Shown here piece after piece: positions 28,598 to 37,369 of a stretch of DNA of 64,000 bases. Position 1 is the first letter of the stretch; every line of letters starts with the position of its first letter. The DNA comes from Cryoendolithus antarcticus (taxonomy: Eukaryota; Ascomycota; Dothideomycetes; Cladosporiales; Cladosporiaceae), in assembly GCA_002077065.1 (NCBI GenBank), contig NAJO01000007.1, positions 1 to 64,000 on the forward strand, given 5' to 3'. The notes beneath the pieces were generated by a model that ran no database searches, had not been told where the DNA came from, and saw only the letters and a program-made list of their open reading frames with translations. The translations under genes and the position numbers were made by a program.

Positions 28598-30139
28598 TCA
28601 AGCCGTCAACGCACTCGAGATACCCAATATAGTCATCCCGGTAAACGCTCCAATCATACACAATCCCCTCGAATGCGTCAGCTCCAAGCTCTCCCCGAAG
28701 AGCTGCAAAGCCACACTTGCCATAATCCCCGCCGTAACCGCAAACATAGCCCCGTAAACTCCCTCGCTAGGTGCCCACTTGCCCTCCGTCCCCGCGATCT
28801 TGAACCACAGCGCCGCTACCCCGGCACCAACCGGCTGACTCAACCCGCCGAGCGCTAAACTCCACGCCATTGCTTTTGCGCGGGAGTTCAAGGCTAGATA
28901 TAACGGGAGCGCCATGGCGAAGCCTTCGGTGATGTTGTGGATGAAGAGCGCCAAGAAGACACTGAAACCTAGCCGTGGGTTGGCGTGATTCGTGGCGTAG
29001 GTTATGAAGCCTTCGGGGAGCTTGTGAAGGGCTATGGCGAGGGAGGTTTGGAGACCTATGCTCAAGAAGGCATTGGTGGGGACGTGGTGATGGTGGTGGT
29101 CCGGAGCGTGGGAGGAGGTTGTCTCGTTGGAGCGGGTTTTGTGGAGGTCGGCCAGTGAGTCGTGGGCTGTGGTGTGAGGGCTGTGTTGGGGTGACTGAGG
29201 GCCGTCGGTCTGGCTTAGGTGGTGATCTGCGGGACGAGGTTCCTCGGAAATATTGCCGAGTAAGGGTGAGGTCTCGGTTGTAGGTTGGAAGGTCATGGTG
29301 GCGCTTTTGCTTATGGGTGGTCGTAAGGACAGGCTGCCATTTCGTAGGGGGCCACGAATGCCGCCTCGTGCATTGATCTTCTTGAAGCAATCTGATCCGC
29401 AGGGGTCGCTGAAGCCGTAGCAAGGGCCATCACAGTCGCAGCTCTCCTTTTGATTGGAGGTCAGATGAGATATGCCTGTTGTGAGACGCTGTTGTAAAGA
29501 TGGCCGTCGAGACTGCGAGGCTGTGTGAGCGAGCCGGGTAGCTGCGTTGCTCGGGAAGACACTGTTCTCTGTCGTCGAACGCGTCACTGCATGAGGTCCC
29601 CCACGATCGTGGAAGTAAGACGTCTGCCTTGACGCTGCACGCGGCGTCTTAGGTCCAAGTGGCATGTGCCCAGGCAATGAGCTTTTCCTGGGTCGATTGG
29701 GCGGCCGCGCTGGAGCTTCATCATCGTGCACATGACCGTTCTCCTTAGGAACCTCGTCCTCCTCGTGATTGTGCTCGCAATCAACAACATGCGAAGGGAT
29801 GAAACGATGCATGACCCGCGACAGAAGCTGAATTCCCACTACGCCCCCAATAAAGCACGCGATCAGGACCCAAGCGGCTGCTTTCGCAGAGAAGCCATCA
29901 TTGACGAGACTCGTTTTGGCGGATGGCAGCATGCTATACAGAGCCGAGAAGAGCATGACGCCGAAGCTGAGACTCAGTGATAGCGACAGGAAAGTATCGC
30001 TGTCCTGTATCCGGAAGTCTCGTTTTCCGGGAAATTGTCGAATGATGAGGTCCACGCAGATGATGGAAGCTCCTAGTACGCAGGCGATGCCACTCAGACT
30101 GGTCATGACCCATCCTCGTTCGTCGTTGGAGAGGCCCAT
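28598..30139 (-). CDS. ZRT3: ZIP zinc transporter, Zrt3-like (vacuolar/endomembrane)
   Basis: This single exon encodes 513 residues. Three TM helices lie near the N-terminus (about 12-32, 50-70, 87-108), followed by a 240-residue hydrophilic loop and then a block of five TM helices. The signature metal-site helices are intact: HKLPEG (372-377) in TM4 and HNITEG (401-406) in TM5, the ZIP binuclear site. The loop holds His-rich patches (CEHNHEEDE, HVHDDE, DHHHHHVPT) and a Cys cluster at about 234-251 (CxC, then CxxxC-type spacing). The eight-helix layout with a very long loop matches Zrt3, which exports zinc from the vacuole to the cytosol. Localisation is inferred from family. The gene is divergent from Vms1. 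Confidence 0.9.
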   Translation of the reverse strand: MGLSNDERGWVMTSLSGIACVLGASIICVDLIIRQFPGKRDFRIQDSDTFLSLSLSLSFGVMLFSALYSMLPSAKTSLVNDGFSAKAAAWVLIACFIGGVVGIQLLSRVMHRFIPSHVVDCEHNHEEDEVPKENGHVHDDEAPARPPNRPRKSSLPGHMPLGPKTPRAASRQTSYFHDRGGPHAVTRSTTENSVFPSNAATRLAHTASQSRRPSLQQRLTTGISHLTSNQKESCDCDGPCYGFSDPCGSDCFKKINARGGIRGPLRNGSLSLRPPISKSATMTFQPTTETSPLLGNISEEPRPADHHLSQTDGPQSPQHSPHTTAHDSLADLHKTRSNETTSSHAPDHHHHHVPTNAFLSIGLQTSLAIALHKLPEGFITYATNHANPRLGFSVFLALFIHNITEGFAMALPLYLALNSRAKAMAWSLALGGLSQPVGAGVAALWFKIAGTEGKWAPSEGVYGAMFAVTAGIMASVALQLFGESLELTHSRGLCMIGAFTGMTILGISSALTA

Positions 30140-30540
30140 GATGGGCGGGGTGCTGTAGGAAGCCGCGCCACTGTGAGCAGATAGCCGTAAAGTTGCCTGG
30201 CGTTCGATGGAGTCTCCAGGTCTTCCGTAGGATCAGGATGGTAGCAGGCAGAGGAACGTCCAGGGGTGTGAGACCAAGTTCCAAGTCTTTGCTTAGATTC
30301 CCAAGTTGACAGTCGCGATGGTTGTGCTAGTGGCATGGACATCACGACCGTGTCTGGACCCTCGCTATCCATCAAGGTGCTTCGTTCTCGCTGAGTCAGC
30401 CGGAAACTGTGACATCATGTGATTGATCAATGGGAAATATGAGTCCAGATGATATATGGTGATTGCGATGATGCATTGTTATTATACTTAGGCCTGACAC
30501 TCACAGATCAGGCACAACACCTAGACTGGAAACTTCCACC
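30140..30540. other. Divergent intergenic, 401 bp, Zrt3 / Vms1
   Basis: This region holds the promoters of both flanking genes. I looked for a Zap1-type zinc element (ACCTNNAAGGT) and found only a single CAAGGT half-site at about 30374, which is not convincing. Confidence 0.45.
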
Positions 30541-32614
30541 ATGGCTCAACAGCCAGTCGACAAGCTGCTCCAGCGGCCACTATATGGCAAGTATTCTCCT
30601 CAGGGCTATCGAGCACCGCTAACTTTAGTCAGTTTTCGACTTGCCCGAAGAGCTTCTGTATACACTCCAGCTGAAGACGCAGCCAAGTGCGGCTCCCTTA
30701 GAAGATAGACCACACACTTCGAGACCCACGACTCCCTCAGAGAGTAGTGAAACAACTAATGGCAGTTCGACATCAGCGACCTCATGCACGCTGTGTGGCC
30801 AATCCTTTCCGACAGTCCTTAAGCAGAGGAGCCATGTGCGCTCGGATCTGCATGCATACAATCTAAAGTTGAAGCTGCGCGGACGGGAAGCTGTCACAGA
30901 GGCCGAATTCGAACATCTGGTCGAGAAGCTGGACGAGAGTTTGTCAGGCTCAGACACAGACGAATCGGATGAGTCAGATGAGGGCGAGGAGGGAGGCAAG
31001 CCGAAAGATAGCACGTTGAGCGCACTGCTCAAGCGGCAGGCCAAAGTCACGAAAGGAGACGCTGAAGATGCACCAACGAGGCAGCGGAAGCAAGGCGCAG
31101 GGAAGGCGCCGTTGATGTGGTTCAGTTCGTCAAAGTTGCCGTCAAATACTTCACTGGGAGTATATCGAGCCGTGTTTGCAATCGAGGAGCAGGAAGAGGC
31201 AGAACATCTGGTTGGGACATTGCAGCGGAAACAGCTTGCTACTAAACCTGCCCCGAAACCTGCAGCAAAGCCAGACCCGGAGGATGAAGGGGGTGTACCA
31301 CTACCTGCATCCATGGTGCCACTTACCAATGGCGCAGGCGGACCACACTACTTCATGTGCATGATTGGTGGGGGCCACTTTGCTGCAATGCTGGTGTCAC
31401 TCACGCCGAAGCTCACGAAGAAGGCTGGGCTTGACGACCGGGCAGCCACGGTAATCGCGCACAAGACGTTTCACCGATACACGACAAGAAGGAAGCAGGG
31501 TGGATCGCAGTCTGCGAAGGACAATACCGGCAAGAGTATCTCTAGTGCTGGGTCTAGTCTTCGAAGATATAACGAAGTGGCCTTGGAGACGGAGATCAGA
31601 GCCCTGCTGCAGGAGTGGAAGGCTTTGATCGACTCAGCAGACTTGATCTTCGTGCGTGCATCCGGGAGTGGCAACAGGCGAACGTTATTCGGACCTTATG
31701 AGGAACAAGTGCTCACACAAAAGGATCCACGATTGCGCGGCTTCCCATTCAACACTCGCCGGGCCACACAAGCTGAACTGATGCGCGCTTTCGTTGAGCT
31801 CACGCGAGTCAAGGTCAATGTTGTAGACGAGGCAGCGCTCGCACGTCAGGCGGAGGAAGCAATTGCAGCGGCAGCTAAGGCACAAGCACATGCCCAAGCC
31901 GCATCGCGCCCTTCAGCTCCAAAGGTCGCCAAACCCTCGAAGGCAGATGAGGAAGCACTCCTACACACGACACAGCTTCAAGCGCTAATACGGCGCTCCA
32001 AAGCACCTGCTCTGCTCTCATACCTCCAGTCACACTCACTCCCTGCGGATTTCACCTTCTTTCCGCCGGATCATAATCGGCATGCGCCCACACCACTCCA
32101 TTTAGCAGCCAGCTCGAACAGCCCAGCTTGCGTGCTGGCGCTTCTCACAAAAGCAAAGGCAGATCCCACGGTACAGAACACTGACTCAAAGTACCCCTTC
32201 GATCTAGCCGGTGATCGTGCAACCCGCGATGCATTTCGTCTTGCTCGCAGCCAACTAGGCCAGAGAGCTTTCTCCTGGGACACTGCCAATGTTCCGCCAC
32301 CTCTTTCACAGACCGAAGTCGATGCCCGTGCACAGCGCGAAGCAGCCGAGCAAGCAGAAGAGAATGCTACAGAGAAGGCAAGACGGCAGAAGGAGACTGA
32401 CCGGTTACGGGAAGAGGAGAAAGCGAAAGTTGTTCAAGGGAAGGAGGACAAGTTTGGCAAGGGAAGGCTATTGAGCAAGCCAACGTTGACTGCTGAGGAG
32501 AGGCGGGCGGAAGATGCACGGGGTATGACGGATGAGATGAGGGTCAAGGTCGAGAGAGAAAGGAGGGCACGGGCTGCGGAGGAGAGGATGAGGAAGATGG
32601 CTGGTGGGAGGTGA
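30541..32614 (+). CDS. VMS1: Vms1/ANKZF1 peptidyl-tRNA hydrolase of ribosome quality control
   Basis: Exons 30541..30586 and 30633..32614 join to give 675 residues. Vms1 releases stalled nascent chains from tRNA on 60S subunits and recruits Cdc48, partly at mitochondria. Domains in order: an N-terminal YVFDLPEELLYTL motif created by splicing; a C2H2 zinc finger (C67, C70, H83, H89); the VLRF1 release-factor-like domain (about 253-420) with the GGSQ loop, Q308 being the catalytic-type glutamine; coiled, Ala-rich helices; an ankyrin pair (PTPLHLAASSNSPACVLALL ... YPFDLAGDRATRDAF); and a basic C-terminal helix like the VIM Cdc48-binding motif (RRAEDARGMTDEMRVKVERERRARAAEERM). The 46-nt intron has a GC donor (GCAAGT), a CTAAC branch and a GTCAG end; no GT donor restores this frame. 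Confidence 0.94.
30587..30632 (+). other. GC-AG intron in Vms1 (46 nt)
   Basis: The segment begins GCAAGT, otherwise a perfect donor, and ends TTTAGTCAG after CGCTAAC. Splicing here yields LYVFDLPEELL. A GT donor three bases inside the segment cannot reach the downstream frame with either nearby acceptor. Confidence 0.8.
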
Positions 32615-32711
32615 GAGTAGCACGACAATTGTACATGGCGTACAGTAATGTACAACCAGGACCTCCCGTACCTCCAATAACACCACGCCTTTGGCCCAAC
32701 ACAAGCCTGAC

Positions 32712-33728
32712 TCACGCCTCACCGCAATCGAACGACAATTCGCAGCGCTCCACCATTTTCCAACCCAAGCTCAACATTTCATCCTCGTCATCCTCAGTGA
32801 TGGGCATGCCAACTTCGTCCGAGCCATAACTCCCAAGGCCCAGTTCATCGAGATCATCGCCGTCGCCATCGTCATCGCCATCATCATTGCCGATGTCCGC
32901 CTTCATCGCTGCCTTCTTGTCCTTCGAAATCTGCCGCAAGCGCTGTGACTCAGCCCAGATCCTCTCGTGCCACAGGACCACCCCACCATCCATCTCGAAA
33001 ATCAGTCTAGACGTTAGCGCTTCGAAGTCGGCTGCACATCCCAAGACTTCATTCGGTCCCGGTGTCACTGCCTTGCCTGCTGCAGTCCACTGCATCAGCC
33101 ATTTGCCACCATTCTTCTCGCATTCCGACAGTTGAGAGCCTTTCTCGAGGCACTCTAGCGCATAGTTGACAGGAGACTTCAAAGTCTTACTCGCATCTGC
33201 CCACGACACAGTCCAAGGAAGATGCAACTTCGCGCTTTCCACTGGGGAGCCTTGATAATCCAGGCCTGTGATGACAAGGACTTCGAACGATCCGCCCGGG
33301 GGCGTAACTACAGCGTTCTCGCGGTCCCATTGTTTGAGGCGGAGCGCAGTGACTTTCGCAGTGATGGATAAGGGAGCGAAGGCTTTGATCTCCTCCGGTG
33401 TGGCAAGGTCGGAGTACAGGTTGTCAAGATGGTCTAGGGTAGCTTGACGAATGTGGCGGTCGAGCGACTTGTGGACTTGGTAGATGAGTGGCTCCAACGC
33501 AGCTGCGCGGGCGAGGCCATTGTCGTGCTCGTCAAGGTGGGTCGAAAGTAGATCGTTGGGCGAAGAAGCGCCGTCGTCTTTGGCGTCGATCGTTGTCTCG
33601 CTGGCAGCATCGGATCTGGGGAAAATCACGCCCTTGAGCTCCAGATACTGATCCAGCAGTTCGATCAGCTGGTGTGACGGTTGAGGTGGGTCTGGGAAGC
33701 GCGGACTGCAAAGCTGGGGCGTCGCCAT
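32712..33728 (-). CDS. Unknown protein, 338 aa, acidic C-terminal region
   Basis: This single-exon frame starts MATPQLCSPRFPDPPQPSHQ. The first 270 residues look globular: helices (HQLIELLDQYLELKGVIF, ALEPLIYQVHKSLDRHIRQATLDHLDNLYSDLATPEE), then a block with regular hydrophobic strands (SFEVLVITGLDYQGSP, LHLPWTVSWADASK, GKWLMQWTAAGKAV). A run of about 30 mostly Asp/Glu/Gly residues follows, then a short C-terminal helix (LSLGWKMVERCELSF). No signal peptide, membrane helix or catalytic motif is visible. I do not recognise the family; even codon use and composition argue it is real. It is convergent with Vms1, with about 100 bp between stops. Confidence 0.8.
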   Translation of the reverse strand: MATPQLCSPRFPDPPQPSHQLIELLDQYLELKGVIFPRSDAASETTIDAKDDGASSPNDLLSTHLDEHDNGLARAAALEPLIYQVHKSLDRHIRQATLDHLDNLYSDLATPEEIKAFAPLSITAKVTALRLKQWDRENAVVTPPGGSFEVLVITGLDYQGSPVESAKLHLPWTVSWADASKTLKSPVNYALECLEKGSQLSECEKNGGKWLMQWTAAGKAVTPGPNEVLGCAADFEALTSRLIFEMDGGVVLWHERIWAESQRLRQISKDKKAAMKADIGNDDGDDDGDGDDLDELGLGSYGSDEVGMPITEDDEDEMLSLGWKMVERCELSFDCGEA

Positions 33729-34120
33729 GCTAACAGCTCCAGAGGCGCAATCCGAGCGTGGTGAAACGATAAATCTGTTGTATACAGTGTAAGCAGATCT
33801 CTTGTCGGGATCTGCGTTTGTTTACATAGCACTGATCATGTACCAAGCAAAGGCAGGAACGACCGACGCCGCCTGCCCCTTCTCCCACCTTCCGTTTCCA
33901 TGTCCAATCTGCGAAATATCAACGATCCAATGTATCAACGCTGCGTAGACGAGAAGTGGCTTGCCCCAGGCTCTGTAGCTCAAGAGCAATGACCTGGTCT
34001 TCTGAGCGTCAGATTGTAGGCAAGTGTCAAGGGGCAGCCGAACGTACCATCAAAGCCAAGAGACAGTCCTCGAAGACTCTATACTCACTCCCTCGCCGTA
34101 GAGAATCCAACGACGGCCTA
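33729..34120. other. Intergenic, 392 bp
   Basis: This is the upstream region of the unknown 338-aa gene and the 3' end of the next minus-strand gene. A GGCTCTGTAGCTCAAGAGC stretch at about 33969 looks tRNA-like at first, but no cloverleaf can be built. Confidence 0.5.
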
Positions 34121-35773
34121 CTACCACTCCCCAAAGATCACCCTATCTAAATCCCCCGGCTCCGAGAGCGTGACATTTGGGTCCGCAAGAGACTGGAAGA
34201 CCCTAATTGCTGGCAATTGTTGCGAATTCACCCGCTCTCTCGTCTGTTCGATCCGATATGGCAGACAAAGCCTGGGTCGCTGCGCCTGCAAACGTCGCCA
34301 AACTTCCTCTGGCATCTCGCCACGCTGGACGTGTGCGGGCGTGAGTCGCCTGACTTCCGGCACTTTGATAGGCGTAGTCGTTCCGGGTTCGTATAACACG
34401 CCCATCCGCCTCGTTCCAACCTGCGAAGCGACAGTCCCATCACCGAGCCTTGGCACCTCTGGCAAAGTGCCCTTGTGCTCCCTATACCAGGTCGCCATAG
34501 TCGGTACATCCCGCGGCTTCACTGCACCTTGCCAATAAGCCTCCTTCTTCCAGTCCCTCGGCCGCCAGATGGGCACTACTACAGTCTCCAGCACCTCATA
34601 TCCAAACTTCACAGCCCGCCCTTTCAACCATTGCCTGATTCGCCACGCCTCACTGGCATGCTGTCTAGTGATATGACCGACAGCATCATCTAGCACACTC
34701 CATGTGAGGACAATTTTCAGGGGTTCGGTACTTCCGTCCCAGAGGCTTCGAGCGTCTCCCTTTGTGCCAGCGATAGCGGCTTCGAGATCGGGGATGCAGC
34801 CTTGTATTGTGCGGGAGGCGAGCCAGAGCATGTGGTATTTGTACTTGGCTTCGTTACTTGTGCGGAGCCTGTTGTCGTCGACCGAGGGGAGGGGGGGCTC
34901 GGACTCGTCGTCGGTCGCTTCGTGGTCGTCATTGTTTTTCTTGAAGTGTTCTAAAAGAGTGAGGTATTCTTCTTTGCTGCGGCACTCGTCGCGACGGGGT
35001 CTGCGTTTCTCGGTGGGTGATTTGCTGTCTATCTTCTCAGACGAGGCCGGGCCCGCGCTATTAAAGCGAGCTTCTCGTAACGATGCCGCCTCAGCGAATG
35101 GCTGATCGGAGATCTGAAGTGATGAGATGCTGGGAATACTGATGGCTCGCTCTCGGCTCTGTGACGGGGATGCAGACCGCGCAGGATACCCAGGGGTTCT
35201 GTTAGACGATTTTGACCTCTTCGGAGCTGGACCTGTACCGTCTCGAGGGTCGCAATGGGACGTGTCGACCGCTTTCCTCTTGCCCAGCGTCTTAGCGGAT
35301 GGCGATTTAGATCCTCGGCAAGCTACTCGTATGCAGTCATCCCCCTGTGGCTTCGGCGAAGGCGAATTCTGAATTGTGGACTGTTCTTCTGAGCTTGTGT
35401 CCTGCTCAGATCTCGTCAGTGACGTACAATTCTGTGCCTTTCGGCGTTGTGCCGTTATCGGGGCAGTGCAGACTCTCTCGTGCGCCGCGCATACGTCTTC
35501 GTCTCTCGACATCGCAGTCTGCGTCGCATTCTGGGCCTCAGGACGGCGTTCAGTCTGCGCACATGGTCTCAGAGCTGTGGTCACCGGCATCCTAGCAGCG
35601 GCGGTAAGTCGTCTGGTCTCGAGATCCCGTTCAGCTCGCAGCTCAAGCTCTCTCTTCTCTCGCCGTTCAATTTCCTTCATTTGCAAGTCTACTTCCAGGA
35701 AGTCCCCTGGCTGTCTGAAAGTCATGGGAGGGTGGTGACGGGTCTCATTGAGATGCTGAAAGCGCGAGTACAT
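34121..35773 (-). CDS. Unknown nuclear-looking protein, up to 550 aa
   Basis: The first ATG is at 35773; M17 (MTFRQPGDFLEVDLQM) is the likelier start, because a charged helix begins there. The N-terminal half is disordered, basic and Ser/Pro-rich, with possible nuclear-localisation runs (GKRKAVDTS, PAPKRSKSSNR, EKRRPRRDECRSKEEYL). The C-terminal 260 residues look folded: helices and strands such as KYKYHMLWLASRTIQGCIPDLEAAI, LKIVLTWSVLDDAVGHITRQHASEAWRIRQWLKGR and VLETVVVPIWRPRDWKKEAYW, and a Trp/Arg-rich end. No zinc finger or enzymatic motif is seen. I do not recognise it. Function unknown; the nuclear location is inference. Confidence 0.75.
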   Translation of the reverse strand: MYSRFQHLNETRHHPPMTFRQPGDFLEVDLQMKEIERREKRELELRAERDLETRRLTAAARMPVTTALRPCAQTERRPEAQNATQTAMSRDEDVCAAHERVCTAPITAQRRKAQNCTSLTRSEQDTSSEEQSTIQNSPSPKPQGDDCIRVACRGSKSPSAKTLGKRKAVDTSHCDPRDGTGPAPKRSKSSNRTPGYPARSASPSQSRERAISIPSISSLQISDQPFAEAASLREARFNSAGPASSEKIDSKSPTEKRRPRRDECRSKEEYLTLLEHFKKNNDDHEATDDESEPPLPSVDDNRLRTSNEAKYKYHMLWLASRTIQGCIPDLEAAIAGTKGDARSLWDGSTEPLKIVLTWSVLDDAVGHITRQHASEAWRIRQWLKGRAVKFGYEVLETVVVPIWRPRDWKKEAYWQGAVKPRDVPTMATWYREHKGTLPEVPRLGDGTVASQVGTRRMGVLYEPGTTTPIKVPEVRRLTPAHVQRGEMPEEVWRRLQAQRPRLCLPYRIEQTRERVNSQQLPAIRVFQSLADPNVTLSEPGDLDRVIFGEW

Positions 35774-36318
35774 TGCCGACGCCTCGTGTTAGTCGAGTCG
35801 TGGAGTGAGTGCAAGCAGCAGAAATCGTAAGGCTAGCGATGCTTGTATATAGATAGGGGTAGTGATAGGCTGCAATATTCGCATAGACTGTGCTCGATCT
35901 CGTGATCTGCGCCGAAAAGTTGAGATGGACTTACAGCGATGGCTATCGGCTCGATTCCGCGTGGGTTTGGCAATGGCGGAGAGGTCAGCAAGAACATCAG
36001 GCAGCGATTGGAAGCAACGCTGCCCGTGCGCGGCAACGATGAGCCTTCCCAAGGAATAGCGATGTATGCATCTTCTCTTTTGTAGCATTGGAAAGGGGGT
36101 CGAGGGAAGAGTTGTTCGTTCTGTACAGATGAAGCCAACCCTGGACCAACGCCTTGCTGGAATCACAAATGCCCCAAGTCTATGCTGTTGGTACACGCCC
36201 AGCAAGGAGCCCGAGCATCGGTCATGTAGACACATCGCTGGCTCCCTGCTCGTATCGGCTCCGCTATCTCTATCATGTCGTGGAGCGGTGTTGCGCTATA
36301 TGGGAACATCTGGGCTCT
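35774..36318. other. Intergenic, 545 bp
   Basis: This gap holds the promoter of the unknown 550-aa gene and the 3' end of Tim23, both minus. Small Ser/Arg/Leu-rich frames are present but look like chance. No repeat or RNA gene is seen. Confidence 0.5.
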
Positions 36319-37057
36319 TCATTGCTCCTTGTCAAAGAACACCTTCCTGGTAAGCTAAGTGTATGTGTCAGCGCCATTCTCCACATAACTTCCCAGACCA
36401 AAGATGTTTTTGACTTACTGCCCATCCTCCAGCGACCGACCCCACAATCGCACCAGAGATAACCATCGGCCGTACGCCCCTTGTCGCCTTGAATATCATA
36501 CCACTTATTGTTCCTGCCGCCACGCTGTTGAAAGCGTCATGCTTCCCTCGAGTATACCCGATCGTACTGTTGATCCCATTGTACATCAATGCCACGACAC
36601 CTGCTGAGTTGCCCAGGAATGGCCCTCGCCTTGTCACAGCGTTTAGCACCGAGTTCAGTCGCAGTTTCGGAGGCGCTGTAGGCGGTAATCGGTTTAGACC
36701 CTCCGCCAACCCCCATGCGCCACCCATCGACAACGCCGCTAGGTACGACACCCCCGTGCCATAGCAAAGGTCATCTGACCATCCTCTTGATGGAAGAAAT
36801 GAAGAGCCGCCGGGCAGGTCTGTGAGTGTCGAGTCGTCAAGGGTAAGATAGTCGAGTGTATCTTGATTTAATCCTGCTAAAGGATGCAGGGCTGATGGAT
36901 CGAAGGCGCCAGGCGAGGTCATGAACGATCCGACATCATCGGGAGAGACTGTATTGAAGGAGACACCGGGTGTGTTCGCATCATTCAGATCTTGCGATGA
37001 GGGTATCGATGTGGCTGTTTGCGATTTGCTGCCAGTGAAGACATCCCAGACGCCCAT
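36319..37057 (-). CDS. TIM23: Mitochondrial inner-membrane translocase subunit Tim23
   Basis: Exons 37057..36419 and 36354..36319 join across a 64-nt intron (GTAAGT donor, CGCTGAC branch, ACTTAG acceptor), giving 224 residues. The junction changes the tail from VSQKHLW to LTRKVFFDKEQ, a fitting Tim23-like basic end after the last TM helix. Tim23 forms the presequence-protein channel of the inner membrane with Tim17 and Tim50. Seen: an acidic/Ser-rich intermembrane-space half (about 1-95) ending SRGWSDDLCYGTGVSYL, then the Tim17/22/23 domain with four glycine-zipper helices (SMGGAWGLAEGL, LGNSAGVVALMYNGINSTIGY, AFNSVAAGTISGMIFKAT, VISGAIVGSVAGGWA). A downstream CAG acceptor would end the protein after four residues and is less likely. 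Divergent from Trm732. Confidence 0.93.
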
Positions 37058-37369
37058 CTTCGCGCCTTCCGTGTTCGAGGGAGGTGTTTCCTCGTTGTGT
37101 GTTCAATTCTAATTGTGGTTGCTATGGGCTCGTCATCGATTGGAGGCTGCTGACCTATAGGAATGGATGTTGAGGGGCCGAAGACGAGGTAGCCAGTGAC
37201 AGTTGATGGATTGAGGATGATGGGGGTGGCTAAGACAAAGTTCGAGGGAGTGATCGCCGCACATACATGACTCGCGCCGCAGAAAGACTGGAAGATGCGG
37301 TTCGCACACCAACATCCCTTCCAATCAATTTTCCCAAGATGACGTGACTGACCCATCAGGTCTGGGACG
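37058..37369. promoter_or_regulatory. Divergent promoter, Tim23 / Trm732
   Basis: Head-to-head starts lie 312 bp apart. A GTGACTGAC...CCATCAG motif immediately before the plus-strand ATG looks like an intron end, so a 5'-UTR intron or a further upstream exon of Trm732 may start here. Confidence 0.45.

Noticed and set aside
33969..34030. tRNA-like start (GGCTCTGTAGCTCAAGAGC)
   Set aside because: No matching acceptor stem, no five-base anticodon stem and no GTTCRA T-loop downstream.
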